From CAZADS01 sp964483985 (GTDB lineage Bacteria; Pseudomonadota; Alphaproteobacteria; Thalassobaculales; Thalassobaculaceae): DNA of 64,000 nucleotides. Shown piece after piece: positions 9,661 through 19,634 of the stretch. Where the stretch lies: assembly GCA_964483985.1 (NCBI GenBank), contig CAZADS010000100.1:11721-75720 (forward strand), written 5' to 3'. Below the pieces are notes generated by a model that saw only the letters and a program-made list of their open reading frames with translations, was not told where the DNA came from and did not search any database. The translations under genes were made by a program, and so were the position numbers. Within the stretch, counting starts at the first letter, position 1; every line of letters starts with the position of its first letter.

Positions 9661-10683
9661 ATGGCGGATCAACGATTTTTTCAATATTCAGGTGAACTAG
9701 ATATTGCAACAATCTCCGAAATTACCGGGATCAAATTAAGTGAAAAAATAGATCCGTCCATGCGTATTAAAGATGTTTCAAGTTTGGAAGAAGCGGGGCC
9801 GGGTCAAATTTGTTTCGTTGAAAATAGAAAGTATTGTGCTGCGTTAGAAAAGTCCTCGGCATCAGCATGTTTTCTGCCTCAGGATCTTGCGCTGCGGGCT
9901 CCTGAAAATATGGCATTGTTAATCACAGATAGGCCGAGGCGAAATTTTGCTCGGGTCTCACGGGTGTTTTATCCGGATCCAGAATTAACCCCAATAATTC
10001 ATGAGCATTCGTCCATCGCGGAGTCGGCTAATATTGCGGACGGATGTAGAGTTGATGCGGGCGTAAGAATTGGATCGGGGGTGAGTATAGGTGAAGGGTG
10101 TTGGATAGGAGCAAACTCAATATTAGATGATGGCATTACGCTTGGGGCGCATACCAGAGTTGGATCAAATTCGTCTTTATCGCATTGCGACATAGGCGCC
10201 CGTTGTTATATTTATCCGGGGGTAAGGATAGGCCAACCCGGATTTGGTTTTGAAGCGGATTTGGCTGGCACAATAAAAATGCCTCAACTCGGAAAGGTTA
10301 TTGTCCAAGATGATGTAGAGATTGGAGCTAATTCGACAGTTGATAGAGGCGCTGGACCCGACACGATATTAGGCCGAGGTACAATGATCGATAATTTGGT
10401 TCAAGTTGGACACAATGTAGAAATTGGTCGTGGTTGTATTATAGTTGCACAGGTGGGCATAGCTGGTAGTACTAAAATTGGAGATTATACTGTAATTGGA
10501 GGACAGGTGGGTATCGCAGGACACCTAAAAATTGGTAACGCAGTCCAGATTGCCGCTCAGTCAGGTGTTACAAAAAATATTCCTAATAATTCAATAATTG
10601 GAGGATCACCTGCTGTTCCAATTCAGGATTATCGTCGCCAGATAGCTGCTGTTAAGTTTATGGGGCGACGAGCAAAGAAGTAA
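9661..10683 (+). CDS. lpxD: UDP-3-O-acylglucosamine N-acyltransferase
   Basis: LpxD adds the second (N-linked) 3-hydroxyacyl chain to UDP-3-O-acylglucosamine in lipid A synthesis. The 340-residue protein has the N-terminal uridine-binding domain, then a long left-handed beta-helix of hexapeptide repeats ([IV]-G-x4 pattern from about residue 115 to 310). The motif VQVGHNVEIG carries the catalytic His. The start lies 12 nt after skp. It opens the lpxD-fabZ-lpxA-lpxI-lpxB set. Confidence 0.96.
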   Translation: MADQRFFQYSGELDIATISEITGIKLSEKIDPSMRIKDVSSLEEAGPGQICFVENRKYCAALEKSSASACFLPQDLALRAPENMALLITDRPRRNFARVSRVFYPDPELTPIIHEHSSIAESANIADGCRVDAGVRIGSGVSIGEGCWIGANSILDDGITLGAHTRVGSNSSLSHCDIGARCYIYPGVRIGQPGFGFEADLAGTIKMPQLGKVIVQDDVEIGANSTVDRGAGPDTILGRGTMIDNLVQVGHNVEIGRGCIIVAQVGIAGSTKIGDYTVIGGQVGIAGHLKIGNAVQIAAQSGVTKNIPNNSIIGGSPAVPIQDYRRQIAAVKFMGRRAKK

Positions 10684-10702
10684 CCATAAGGAAAATAGCT
10701 GG

Positions 10703-11179
10703 ATGGCGGCCGAACGTTTAGATAAAAATGGATCAAAGATTACGGACATTGACGTCAGTAGAATAAAAGAATTTATCCCGCATCGATATCCTTTTCTAAT
10801 GGTTGATAGGATAAGCTCAATAGTGGCTGATCAATCGGCAGTTGGTTTGAAAAATGTTTCGGTGAATGAGCCATATTTTCAGGGCCATTTTCCAAGTCGC
10901 CCAGTTATGCCTGGAGTTTTGATTATCGAATCGATGGCTCAAACAGCGGGTTGTCTGGTAGTAGCGACGTTGGGATTGGAATCGGAAGGAAAATTAGTTT
11001 ATTTTATGACGATTGAAAGCGCCCGTTTTCGAAGGCCAGTGATTCCAGGGGATCAACTTCTAGTAAACGTGGAAAAAATTAGAAGTCGGGGCTCAGTTTG
11101 GAAATTTTCAGGCAAAGCTTTCGTCAGCGAAGCCCTAGTAGCGGAAGCTGTTTTTTCAGCGATGATAGTTGATAAATGA
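10703..11179 (+). CDS. fabZ: 3-hydroxyacyl-[ACP] dehydratase
   Basis: FabZ dehydrates 3-hydroxyacyl-ACP in fatty acid synthesis and so competes with LpxA/LpxD for the same substrate pool. This single hot-dog domain has the HRYPFLMVDR motif (from residue 27) and the catalytic pair in GHFPSRPVMPGVLIIE, His62 and Glu76. At 158 residues it is of usual size with a slightly long N-terminus. Its stop overlaps the start of lpxA by 4 nt (ATGA), so the two are translationally coupled. Confidence 0.96.
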   Translation: MAAERLDKNGSKITDIDVSRIKEFIPHRYPFLMVDRISSIVADQSAVGLKNVSVNEPYFQGHFPSRPVMPGVLIIESMAQTAGCLVVATLGLESEGKLVYFMTIESARFRRPVIPGDQLLVNVEKIRSRGSVWKFSGKAFVSEALVAEAVFSAMIVDK

Positions 11180-11997
11180 TTAGCGATCGTAAAAGAGGAT
11201 CCAATATTCATTCCACTGCAATAATTGCCCCAAGTGCTAAGTTGGGGGAAGGTGTTTGTGTGGGACCTTTTTCAATTGTAGGCACAAATGTAATATTGGA
11301 GGACGGCGTGCGCGTACACTCGCACGTAGTTATTGATGGCTGCACGCGTATCGGTGCTGGCACTGAGATTTTTCCTTTTGCTTCTATAGGATCACCACCA
11401 CAGGATCTCAAATATTCGGGGGAGGCGTCAGAATTAGTCGTGGGTGAGAACAATGTAATTCGGGAATATGTAACTATGAATCCGGGTACTGAAGGCGGTG
11501 GTATGATTACACGAGTCGGTAATCATTGCTTGTTTATGATAGGAGCTCATATCGCACATGATTGTGACGTCGGAGATAACGCAGTGCTTGCAAATAATGC
11601 AACGCTTGCTGGTCACGTCTCTGTTGGGTCTTTTGCTATACTTGGTGGTTTGTCCGCCGTCCACCAATTCGTAAGGATTGGTCAGTACGCTATAGTTGGT
11701 GGAATGACAGGAGTGGAGCATGACGTCATTCCATTTGGTTCGGTTAAGGGCGATAGAGCAAGGTTATCTGGTCTCAATATAATTGGTATGAAACGACGTG
11801 GATTTAATCGAGAGGAAGTAGACCAGCTTAGGAAAGCTTATAGGCAATTATTTTTTGGAATCGGAACATTTCAGGAGAGGTTGGAACGATTAACGGTATC
11901 AGGCCCTAAAAGCAAATTTATTCAAATTATTATAGATTTTATTAATGCTGGTTCGAACCGATCTATATGCCAACCGCGTGAAGAGGAACCTCATTGA
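11176..11997 (+). CDS. lpxA: UDP-N-acetylglucosamine O-acyltransferase
   Basis: LpxA performs the first step of lipid A synthesis, transferring a 3-hydroxyacyl chain to the 3-OH of UDP-GlcNAc. The 273-residue protein is a left-handed beta-helix of hexapeptide repeats over residues 12-190 with the catalytic motif GAHIAHDC at 123-130, followed by the C-terminal helical domain with GLN-x-IGMKRRGF. It overlaps fabZ by 4 nt, and the next gene begins on the base after its stop. Confidence 0.96.
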   Translation: MISDRKRGSNIHSTAIIAPSAKLGEGVCVGPFSIVGTNVILEDGVRVHSHVVIDGCTRIGAGTEIFPFASIGSPPQDLKYSGEASELVVGENNVIREYVTMNPGTEGGGMITRVGNHCLFMIGAHIAHDCDVGDNAVLANNATLAGHVSVGSFAILGGLSAVHQFVRIGQYAIVGGMTGVEHDVIPFGSVKGDRARLSGLNIIGMKRRGFNREEVDQLRKAYRQLFFGIGTFQERLERLTVSGPKSKFIQIIIDFINAGSNRSICQPREEEPH

Positions 11998-12810
11998 ATG
12001 CGAAAACTCGGTATAATAGCTGGCGAAGGTCAGTTGCCGAGACGGGTCGCCGATGCCTACGATAAAACGGGTGATGCTGTTTTTTTCGTGGCGTTTCACG
12101 GTATTACTGATCCACAGTGTATAAACGAGGTTGAGCATGTGTGGGTCAGGCTTGGTCAGTGGCAGGATACTGTCGATAAAATGTTAAGTGCGGGTGTGCA
12201 GGATGTTGTTATGGTGGGCCCTATAAAACGCCCAGCTTTATCTTCGCTCGCTTTAGATAGGCGAGCCGCAAAAATCTTGGCTCGCGCTGGGCTTGGAGTT
12301 TTGGGTGACGATGGTTTGCTTTCTCATTTAATTTCTGAAATTGAAAAAGATGGATTTAAGGTTGTCGGTATTGATTCAATACTAGGAAATGTATTAGCTT
12401 CCGAAGGATTGATTGCTGGTTCTTCCATCGATAAAATTGCAAAATCTGACATTGACCGCGGCTTGAGTGTTTTAAAATGTTTAGGTCCAGCTGATGTGGG
12501 TCAGAGTGTTGTTATTCAAGAAGGATTAGTTCTAGCGGTCGAAGCTATAGAGGGTACCGATGCTATGCTAATTCGAGCAGGGAAGTTAGCTCGGGAGGGT
12601 CGGGGACCTATTTTGGTGAAAGTCAGAAAGCCGGATCAAGAACAAAGAGCGGATCTGCCCACGATTGGTCCAGATACTGTTAAGAAAGCGGCATCTTATG
12701 GATTTCGTGGTATTGCAGTTGAAGCGGAGGGGACGCTGCTGATAGATAAGGACAAAATAAGAGAGATTGGAGAAGCGGCTGGAATTTTTATAATTGGTAT
12801 AAAGCTGTGA
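11998..12810 (+). CDS. lpxI: UDP-2,3-diacylglucosamine pyrophosphatase LpxI
   Basis: LpxI (DUF1009) hydrolyses UDP-2,3-diacylglucosamine to lipid X. It replaces the unrelated LpxH in most alphaproteobacteria. The 270-residue protein opens with the family motif LGIIAGEGQLP, has VMVGPIKRP-type and LGDDGLLSHL segments in the middle, and a C-terminal half with VEAIEGTDAML and GPILVK. It starts directly after the lpxA stop and lies 7 nt ahead of lpxB, exactly where the pathway step belongs. Confidence 0.93.
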   Translation: MRKLGIIAGEGQLPRRVADAYDKTGDAVFFVAFHGITDPQCINEVEHVWVRLGQWQDTVDKMLSAGVQDVVMVGPIKRPALSSLALDRRAAKILARAGLGVLGDDGLLSHLISEIEKDGFKVVGIDSILGNVLASEGLIAGSSIDKIAKSDIDRGLSVLKCLGPADVGQSVVIQEGLVLAVEAIEGTDAMLIRAGKLAREGRGPILVKVRKPDQEQRADLPTIGPDTVKKAASYGFRGIAVEAEGTLLIDKDKIREIGEAAGIFIIGIKL

Positions 12811-12817
12811 AGTTTTG

Positions 12818-14023
12818 ATGAGCAAAGCGAGACCTACTCTTCCCCCTAACATGATTTTTTACATTATAGCAGGAGAACCGTCCGGTGATGTGTTAGGCGC
12901 GGGATTGATGCAGGCACTCAGATCAATGACCTCTGGAGAAGCCCAGTTTTATGGCATAGGAGGAGATCGAATGGCAGAACAAGGCCTAAAAAGTTTATTT
13001 CCCATTTCGGATCTAGCAGTGATGGGTGTTTTTGAAATATTGCCACGTGCCACTTTGTTATTACGTCGTATTAAAGAAACTGTCGATGACGTAATAAATA
13101 AAGCGCCCAGTGTGCTTATTACAATAGATTCCAAGGCTTTTACTATGCGCGTTACTCAGCGACTTTTTGATCGGCGCAAATTTGAACCAAAAACTTTTCC
13201 GTTGGTACACATGGTGGCACCCACAGTATGGGCTTGGCGTCCTGGCCGCGCTAAAGTCATTGCGAGGTTTTTAGATCATTTGTTGGTACTATTTCCCTTT
13301 GAGCCCCCGTATTTTGAGAAACATGGTTTATCGACTACGTTTATAGGGCACCCAGCAGTAGATCAACCAAATGGTGATGGAAAAAGTTTTCGTCAGAAAT
13401 ATGGAATAAAAGCGGATGCAAAAGTATTGTCAGTTTTGCCTGGGTCCAGGCCTGGTGAGGTTCGGCGATTACTCCCAATTTTTGGACAGACCGTAGACTT
13501 ACTGAAGTCTCGCTTCACGGATCTACATATCGTTATACCGATGGTATCAAACGTTTCAGATCAAATTAAAACCATGGTATCCGAGTGGCCTGGCCCAATT
13601 TATCTATTATCGGAATCGGAGCGAAAGTTTGATGCTTTCGCGGCAAGTGATGCCGCGCTAGCAACTTCTGGTACGGTTACTTTGGAATTAACAATTTCGG
13701 GCGTACCTGTTGTCGTGGCTTATAAGGTAAACCCATTCACAGTTCCAGTTGGACATCTTCTGGTTGATCGAAATTCGGTGGTCCTAACCAACCGTATTTT
13801 GCAAGAATCTCTATTGCCTCTATTTATTCAGAATCAATGTAAACCCGAGGCATTGGCGAAGGAGGTTTTAAAATTCTTGGATAACTCTAATGTTAAAAAA
13901 GATATGATGGTAGCTGCAGAAAAAATTAAACGAATTTTAAGGCCGTCTGAGGGGCAAACATCAATTGTTGCTGCGCGTGCTGTGCTTGAAAGTGTGCAAA
14001 AGTTTGAACTGGAGGTTTGCTGA
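12818..14023 (+). CDS. lpxB: Lipid-A-disaccharide synthase
   Basis: LpxB is the GT19 glycosyltransferase that joins UDP-diacylglucosamine and lipid X into the lipid A disaccharide. Family motifs are IAGEPSGDVLGA near the N-terminus, YGIGGDRMAEQG, VAPTVWAWRPGRAK, and the C-terminal SGTVTLELTISGVPVVVAYK. I use the ATG at 12818 (401 residues); an in-frame ATG at 12851 would give a more compact N-terminus and cannot be excluded. It closes the core run. The next gene is convergent 15 nt away with no obvious intrinsic terminator between them. Confidence 0.95.
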   Translation: MSKARPTLPPNMIFYIIAGEPSGDVLGAGLMQALRSMTSGEAQFYGIGGDRMAEQGLKSLFPISDLAVMGVFEILPRATLLLRRIKETVDDVINKAPSVLITIDSKAFTMRVTQRLFDRRKFEPKTFPLVHMVAPTVWAWRPGRAKVIARFLDHLLVLFPFEPPYFEKHGLSTTFIGHPAVDQPNGDGKSFRQKYGIKADAKVLSVLPGSRPGEVRRLLPIFGQTVDLLKSRFTDLHIVIPMVSNVSDQIKTMVSEWPGPIYLLSESERKFDAFAASDAALATSGTVTLELTISGVPVVVAYKVNPFTVPVGHLLVDRNSVVLTNRILQESLLPLFIQNQCKPEALAKEVLKFLDNSNVKKDMMVAAEKIKRILRPSEGQTSIVAARAVLESVQKFELEVC

Positions 14024-14038
14024 CCGAAAAAGTTCGCG

Positions 14039-15601
14039 TCATTTGGATGCTCTGCTCTCCAATATATCTTTCATCCGAACTAACATAATCAAAGGTATAA
14101 TTGCAAAAGCAACAAACGCGTATAAATAAAACCCATTAATATAACCGATCATTTTGGATTGGCGGTTGATTTCGCCCGATAACAAAAACATTTCTTTTGG
14201 ACTGATGGGTAGTGCTGAGCCCTTCAAAGTCATGATTGAATTGCTTTCGAAAAAGATAGATATAAAGGCGCTTAAATCCGAATAATTCATTGATGTAGAA
14301 CGTATGATTAGTGCAATAGTGAGGGATATTGAGACTGAGCTTCCGATGTTTCTAACTAAATGAAAGAGTGCGCTTCCTTCGTTTAAATCTTTTTTATCTA
14401 TCGTAGAAAATGTTATTATTGTTAGTGGCACCCAGACAAAGCCGACTCCGAGTCCGGCCAATACGTTAGTCCACGCCAGTTCAAATTGTGATAAATTAAT
14501 GTCGAATGTGGCCATATAAAAGCCAGCGATACCCTGTAAAAGAAAGCCAATTGTTAGAACTAATCTAGGATCAAAGAAACGATTGAACACAGCCAGGATT
14601 GTCGAACCGCAAAAGGTCCCAAGTCCACGTAGGGCGAGATAAAGGCCAATTAAATCTTCTGGATAATCTTGTAATCCCTGCAGCATTAACGGATAGATAA
14701 TCATCGGAGTCCACATAATTGCCCCGAATAAAAAGGCTATTGTAATTCCTAGGCAATAATTCCGGTCTATAAGCAATCGAGGATTTAAAAATGGCGCCTT
14801 GGTTGTGAAAGTGTGTGCTAAAAATATATAAAACGCAGCAGCAGCAATTATTGCTTCAGCTATAATTTCTGAAGATTCAAACCAGCCAAGCCGTTGTCCT
14901 CGGTCCAACATAAGTTGCAAAGCCGCAATGCTAACGCAAAGGGATAGCAAACCTGTCCAGTCTAAATTTATTGTCTTTGCTTTTTGACGATCATCAATAA
15001 TTGCTAGAATCCCGAGAATAACAAGTATACCAAATGGAACTAACAAAAAGAATACCCATCGCCAACCAAGCTCCTCTGATAGCACTCCCCCTACTGTGGG
15101 CCCGATAATAGGACCAAAAACCACACCCATCCCAAAAATGGCTGTAGCTGTGCCATGTTCTTTTTGCGGAAAAGTATCGAGTACCATCGCCATACAGATT
15201 GGTACCAACGGCGCGCCAAATGCTCCTTGTAAGATTCGAAAAAATATGAGTTGTTCTAAGCTTTGTGAGAAGCCGCAAAATATTGATGCGATCGTAAAAC
15301 CGATTGCGCAATATAACAAAAGGTTCCGACGACTAAACCTAGATGCTAACCATCCAGATGCGGGGGTTACCATTGCTGTTGCCACGATATTGAATGTCAC
15401 GACTAGCGCTATTTGGTCGGAGGTTGCAGCAAATGTCCCCTGTATTTTGGGGAGAGCTACATTGGCTATCATCACAGTCATAGTGTACAGCATAGTCGTG
15501 AATGTGACGGTTGCTAAAATGATGTACCGCCGCACGGCAGTAATATCTCCTGGCACCGTTTCAGTCACGAATTGTCCTGTCATTAAGTATTTGCCCCACA
15601 C
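14039..15601 (-). CDS. DHA2-type MFS drug exporter (EmrB/QacA family)
   Basis: This is a proton-driven multidrug exporter of the 14-helix DHA2 branch of the major facilitator superfamily. The 520-residue protein has about 14 hydrophobic segments, the motif-A region GWLASRFSRRNLL between helices 2 and 3, and the antiporter motif C region (GPIIGPTVGGVLSE). The far GTG start at 15601 is uncertain; an ATG at 15583 gives a protein six residues shorter, and neither has a strong ribosome binding site. No partner membrane-fusion protein (EmrA) is adjacent. It marks the left end of the accessory block. Confidence 0.88.
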   Translation of the reverse strand: MWGKYLMTGQFVTETVPGDITAVRRYIILATVTFTTMLYTMTVMIANVALPKIQGTFAATSDQIALVVTFNIVATAMVTPASGWLASRFSRRNLLLYCAIGFTIASIFCGFSQSLEQLIFFRILQGAFGAPLVPICMAMVLDTFPQKEHGTATAIFGMGVVFGPIIGPTVGGVLSEELGWRWVFFLLVPFGILVILGILAIIDDRQKAKTINLDWTGLLSLCVSIAALQLMLDRGQRLGWFESSEIIAEAIIAAAAFYIFLAHTFTTKAPFLNPRLLIDRNYCLGITIAFLFGAIMWTPMIIYPLMLQGLQDYPEDLIGLYLALRGLGTFCGSTILAVFNRFFDPRLVLTIGFLLQGIAGFYMATFDINLSQFELAWTNVLAGLGVGFVWVPLTIITFSTIDKKDLNEGSALFHLVRNIGSSVSISLTIALIIRSTSMNYSDLSAFISIFFESNSIMTLKGSALPISPKEMFLLSGEINRQSKMIGYINGFYLYAFVAFAIIPLIMLVRMKDILESRASK

Positions 15602-15691
15602 ATGTCTGTCATTTAAAGGACCTATCGATGGGAGTTTTTAAAGAAGATCCAGTTACTATGCATAATGAGGCGACACGTTTTGAATTTTAAC

Positions 15692-17341
15692 TTAAAATCG
15701 TGATTCACGTTCTTCGATATTCGCTAAGATATCGATCAAAACAGTTTTGCCTTCTGAATTAAGTTTCTGAGCATTTTGTAGGGCTTTTGCTATATCAGCA
15801 ACTTTGCGTACCTTTATACCAATCGCCCCCATACCTTCAGCAATTTTGGCATAGTCTCCGTGCATAATTGAAACGCCGAATTCTCGAGCTTCTTGCCCTA
15901 TGGCAGGGGTGCGGCGTCCAGAATAAGTGGCCATAGCGCTGTTATTAAGGACAATCGTAGTGATTGCGGCGCCTGATCTTACAGCAGTTTCGATATCAGT
16001 ACCCGACATGCCGAATGCACCATCGCCCATTAAGTTGAGGCAGAATTTTTTTGGTTCTGCCATTTTAGCACCGATCATTAACGGAATTCCAAAACCTAAG
16101 TGGGTGGTCTTACCCCACCCGATATAGCTGTGAGGTGTGGTCGCAATATGAAAGGGTACCATAGAGTCTCTGGGGGCGCCCGCATCATGTGTTACGATAC
16201 TATTTTCTAGATCTACATTTTTGTTGATTTCTTGGATTATACGGAAATAACTGATCGGTTCCTCTTCCGATTGCAGTATAGGAATCCAATCAGCCATGTA
16301 CTCATTTTTAATGGCTGAAATATCTGATTCTACGGTGTGCCTAATCGATACCCGTTCTTCCTCCAATTTTGCTCTTATTTCCTCTATCAACAAATCAATA
16401 GTAAGTTGGGTATCTCCGACTAAGGCAATATCTGCTGACTCGTCTTTATTAATATCATTTGAGTTTATAGAGTTATGTATGATCGTTTTCCCAGGGGGAA
16501 TCGGTTGTGCATAGGGAGACCTCGTCAGGCTTGACCCTAAAGCCAATACTAAATCACTGTCTGCTAACCATTGATGAGCCATCTTTGTAGTTGTTCCGGT
16601 TCCTGCTCCTAGTGACAGTGGATGACGTTCGTCAAAAGCAGATTTTCCGGGCATAGTGGTGAATACTGGTATTGCTGTGAGTTCAGCTAATTGTGCAAGT
16701 GAGCGTGTGCCTCTGGAAAATAAAACTCCCGCACCTGCCCATATTAATGGCCTTTTTGCTGCAATTATTTGTTCTGCTGCCAATTTAATTGCGTTACTGT
16801 CGGGGATATGACGAAACATCTTAGGAGATTGATAAGTCTGGGCATTTTTTGGAACGTCTTGATTACAGACGTCGGTTATGAGTTCAACTACTACGGGACC
16901 CGGTGGTCCATTACGTAAGCTGCTGAATGCTCGACGCATTACGTCAGCAACCTGATGGGGCGTATAAATCGCCTCTACATGTTTAGCCCACCCTTGATAT
17001 TTTTGCGCCGCATTAAAATTAGGCGGCACTCCAATTTGATGAAGTGAATTTCCGCCGAGCATTACCAATATGGGTATATTATCGGCGAAAGCTTGCGATA
17101 AGCCTCCCATGGCATTCTCCGCACCTGCTTGAGATTGGACAGCTACCACTCCGAACTTTTGGCGATCGCTAATCCGACTAAACCCGTCAGCGGCCATCAC
17201 GGCTCCACGTTCGTGTCTAAAGGCAATGGGCCGTATGCCTTCTCTAGCCACGGCTGAGATTAAAGGGTTACTTGGGAAGCAAGAAATCCATTCAACACCT
17301 TCTTTTTTAAGGATTTTGGCGATGTATTCTATACCGTTCAT
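15692..17341 (-). CDS. ThDP-dependent enzyme, acetolactate synthase-like
   Basis: The protein has the three-domain layout of the acetolactate synthase/pyruvate decarboxylase superfamily. The cofactor-activating Glu is at 44 in FRHERGAVMAADGF, a central Rossmann-like domain follows, and the C-terminal ThDP/Mg motif is MGDGAFGMSGTDIE...NN. ATG 17341 was chosen over an upstream start at 17428 because AGAGG lies about 7 nt before it and the extra residues are unlike the family (549 residues). The substrate is not readable from sequence. It stands alone upstream of a divergent Gfo/Idh/MocA dehydrogenase. No acetolactate synthase small subunit is near, so a catabolic carboligase or decarboxylase is more likely than branched-chain synthesis. 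Confidence 0.82.
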   Translation of the reverse strand: MNGIEYIAKILKKEGVEWISCFPSNPLISAVAREGIRPIAFRHERGAVMAADGFSRISDRQKFGVVAVQSQAGAENAMGGLSQAFADNIPILVMLGGNSLHQIGVPPNFNAAQKYQGWAKHVEAIYTPHQVADVMRRAFSSLRNGPPGPVVVELITDVCNQDVPKNAQTYQSPKMFRHIPDSNAIKLAAEQIIAAKRPLIWAGAGVLFSRGTRSLAQLAELTAIPVFTTMPGKSAFDERHPLSLGAGTGTTTKMAHQWLADSDLVLALGSSLTRSPYAQPIPPGKTIIHNSINSNDINKDESADIALVGDTQLTIDLLIEEIRAKLEEERVSIRHTVESDISAIKNEYMADWIPILQSEEEPISYFRIIQEINKNVDLENSIVTHDAGAPRDSMVPFHIATTPHSYIGWGKTTHLGFGIPLMIGAKMAEPKKFCLNLMGDGAFGMSGTDIETAVRSGAAITTIVLNNSAMATYSGRRTPAIGQEAREFGVSIMHGDYAKIAEGMGAIGIKVRKVADIAKALQNAQKLNSEGKTVLIDILANIEERESRF

Positions 17342-17646
17342 GGCATTACCTCTTAGTATGAATTTTAATAGTATCAGAAGATATACGTTTAAAGCTAAAC
17401 TGCATATTTGGTAATAAGAGTAAACCATTTTTAAGAAACCTAAACCATTAGCTCTGGTTTGTGAGTGCTTGGTCGGGCATTAATATAAAATTTTAGTGGT
17501 TGCGGATTAATATAGCAAAGAATGAAGGCCCATTTTTAAGAACTATACGTGGAAGTAAGTTCTCTAATACTGAGTCTCGCCGTGTTTAACTATTTAATGC
17601 AATAAATTATGTGGCGAATAGAGAATAGGACGATGAGGTTTGATAG
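17342..17646. other. Intergenic region between divergent genes
   Basis: This gap of about 300 bp separates the divergent ThDP enzyme and dehydrogenase and must hold both promoters. It is AT-rich. A small inverted repeat, AAACC at 17442-17446 with GGTTT at 17456-17460, and two copies of ATTAATATA are visible, but I could not assign a convincing -35/-10 pair or any coding sequence. Confidence 0.5.
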
Positions 17647-18813
17647 ATGCAGATATTAAATAGCCGCTCCATTAATATGGGGATGATAGGCGGTGGATAC
17701 GGATCAAATATTGGTGTGACGCACCGTGATGCTATGAGGCTAGATGGCATATTTGTTCTAAAGGCGGGTGTTTTTTCTTCGGACATCGACCGAGGTAGAT
17801 CGTTCGCTGAATCAATTGGTGTTTCAACCAGCCGCTGTTATCAATCATCTGAGGCTTTGGTGGACGCTGAGTATTTATTGGCTGATGGTATTGAAGCAGT
17901 GGCCATTATAACTCCTAATAATTTACATGCTGAAATTGCCAAAGTCTTTCTATCGAAGGGTATTCACGTTATGTGCGAGAAACCTATGACTACTAACTTA
18001 GAGGATGCTCTTGAGCTACGAGAGCTTGCTAATGAAAATTCATGCGTATTGGCGGTAGCTCATGGTTATAGCGGCTATTCGATGATCCATGCTGCACGCG
18101 ACTTAGTTGCGGATGGAGCTATTGGTCAAGTAGTTGAGGTTCAAGTTGAGTATGCATCATCTTGGGGCGCTATGTTGTCGGGTGATACGGATCATAAAGG
18201 AGGTGTTTGGAAAACTAACCCGTTGATGACGGGGCCATCTATTTCTATCAGCGATTTGGGAGTTCATGCCCATCATTTAGCACGGCTAGTCACTGGATTG
18301 GAGATAACCGAAGTTTCTTCTGAACTTTCAACGCTCGTCCCGGGTAGATCTGTCGACGATAACGCTCATGTTATGTTGAGGTTTAATAATGGTGCACGCG
18401 GTCTCTTGTGGTCTACGATAGCTGCCGCTGGCACCGCAAATAATCTCAAACTAAGAGTTTTCGGGCATGATGGTCATTTGGAGTGGACTCAGGAAACCCC
18501 AGACCGGCTGGATTTCCGGCCTCTGGCAGGTCCAGTTAAAATATATCGTCGTTCCTTGGATGAAACCTCCGGTTCAGCGAAGAGATCTCGTCGGCGCCCT
18601 GGGCAACCTGAGGGGTTTGTGGATTCTTTTGCTAATATTTATCGCGATTTCGCTTCACACATTATAGCGGATAAAAGTTCCAAGGGTACTTTTTTGCCTC
18701 GGTTTCCGGATTGCCACGATGGAGTGGCCGGAGTTGCTTTTATAGAAGCCGTTGCGAAGTCTTCGAACGAGAACAGCCGTTGGATTTCTGTGTATGATAG
18801 TAGATTCAGTTAG
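17647..18813 (+). CDS. Gfo/Idh/MocA family oxidoreductase
   Basis: This is an NAD(P)-dependent dehydrogenase of the glucose-fructose oxidoreductase/inositol dehydrogenase family. It has an N-terminal Rossmann motif (GMIGGGYGSNIG, from residue 12), the conserved EKPM motif near residue 116, and a C-terminal alpha/beta substrate domain, with 388 residues in all. Substrates of the family are sugars, inositols and related polyols; which one applies here cannot be read. GAGG lies 8 nt before the ATG. A carboxymuconolactone decarboxylase-like gene follows 65 nt later on the same strand. Confidence 0.85.
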   Translation: MQILNSRSINMGMIGGGYGSNIGVTHRDAMRLDGIFVLKAGVFSSDIDRGRSFAESIGVSTSRCYQSSEALVDAEYLLADGIEAVAIITPNNLHAEIAKVFLSKGIHVMCEKPMTTNLEDALELRELANENSCVLAVAHGYSGYSMIHAARDLVADGAIGQVVEVQVEYASSWGAMLSGDTDHKGGVWKTNPLMTGPSISISDLGVHAHHLARLVTGLEITEVSSELSTLVPGRSVDDNAHVMLRFNNGARGLLWSTIAAAGTANNLKLRVFGHDGHLEWTQETPDRLDFRPLAGPVKIYRRSLDETSGSAKRSRRRPGQPEGFVDSFANIYRDFASHIIADKSSKGTFLPRFPDCHDGVAGVAFIEAVAKSSNENSRWISVYDSRFS

Positions 18814-18878
18814 GAAAGATGTAGAGCCTGTCTTTTATTTTGTTTGGAATTGTTTAAATATTGTGATCGGATTTTTTT

Positions 18879-19634
18879 ATGAACCGAAAAGAACTTAGAA
18901 AAGCTGGACAAGATATCCGGCTTAAACTTGGTCTAGGAAACAAAAGCACTTCTGAATTAGCGCCCGGTTTTAATGTACTAGTAGACGAAATGATGTTTGG
19001 GAAAATTTGGGCGAGACCGGGTCTGTCTTTAGAAGAAAAGATGTTGTCGACGCTATCGGCACTGACTTCGAGGCAGATTTTGAGCCAGTTGCGACCTTAT
19101 ATATCGGCCGCTCTACATATAGGCTTGTCACATAGAACAATTCAAGAAGTAATGATTCACTGTGGAATTTATTCTGGGCTACCTTCGATGGAAAATTCAC
19201 TTAAAATTGTGTCGGAAATTATAAAAGAAAAACAAATAAAGGTTGATCCAGTTTGTTTTCCTGAACCTGATTTACCTGAATTATTTGACCTAGGAGAAAG
19301 TGTGAAACAAGTATTACATGGCGATCGCGCTGAGATGGGTTATGCTGCTCTCGACTCCGAGGCGGCGTCTAAACTATACCCTACGGCAATTGAATATGGT
19401 TATGGAGCGATCTGGGGACGGCCTTATTTGGATCGACGACAGCGCATGATCTGTACAATAAGTGCGTTTACAGCGATTGATTCTCACATTCAGTGTCGAA
19501 AATTTTTCCGCTCTGCAACTAGTGTAGGATTAGATAAAGACGAAATTCACGAAGTGATTATCCAGACTGCGCCTTATTCCGGATTTCCACGGGCTCTCAA
19601 TGCTTTATCGATTGCGGACGAGGTGATTGGTTAG
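18879..19634 (+). CDS. Carboxymuconolactone decarboxylase-like protein, two tandem domains
   Basis: The 251 residues form two copies of the all-helical CMD/AhpD-like domain. Each ends in the E-V-x-I-[HQ]-x2-x-YSG-[LF]-P motif (residues about 88-102 and 225-240); the first copy has His where the second has Gln. Neither copy has the CxxC pair of AhpD peroxidases, so a decarboxylase or isomerase role fits better than a redox role. Such proteins act in breakdown of protocatechuate-type lactones, but no other gene of that pathway is adjacent. Its stop overlaps the convergent PanE-like gene by 4 bp. Confidence 0.8.
   Translation: MNRKELRKAGQDIRLKLGLGNKSTSELAPGFNVLVDEMMFGKIWARPGLSLEEKMLSTLSALTSRQILSQLRPYISAALHIGLSHRTIQEVMIHCGIYSGLPSMENSLKIVSEIIKEKQIKVDPVCFPEPDLPELFDLGESVKQVLHGDRAEMGYAALDSEAASKLYPTAIEYGYGAIWGRPYLDRRQRMICTISAFTAIDSHIQCRKFFRSATSVGLDKDEIHEVIIQTAPYSGFPRALNALSIADEVIG

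Noticed and set aside
15096..15641. 181-codon open frame antisense to the DHA2 exporter
   Set aside because: It is a shadow of the hydrophobic exporter gene and its composition is that of a reversed membrane protein.
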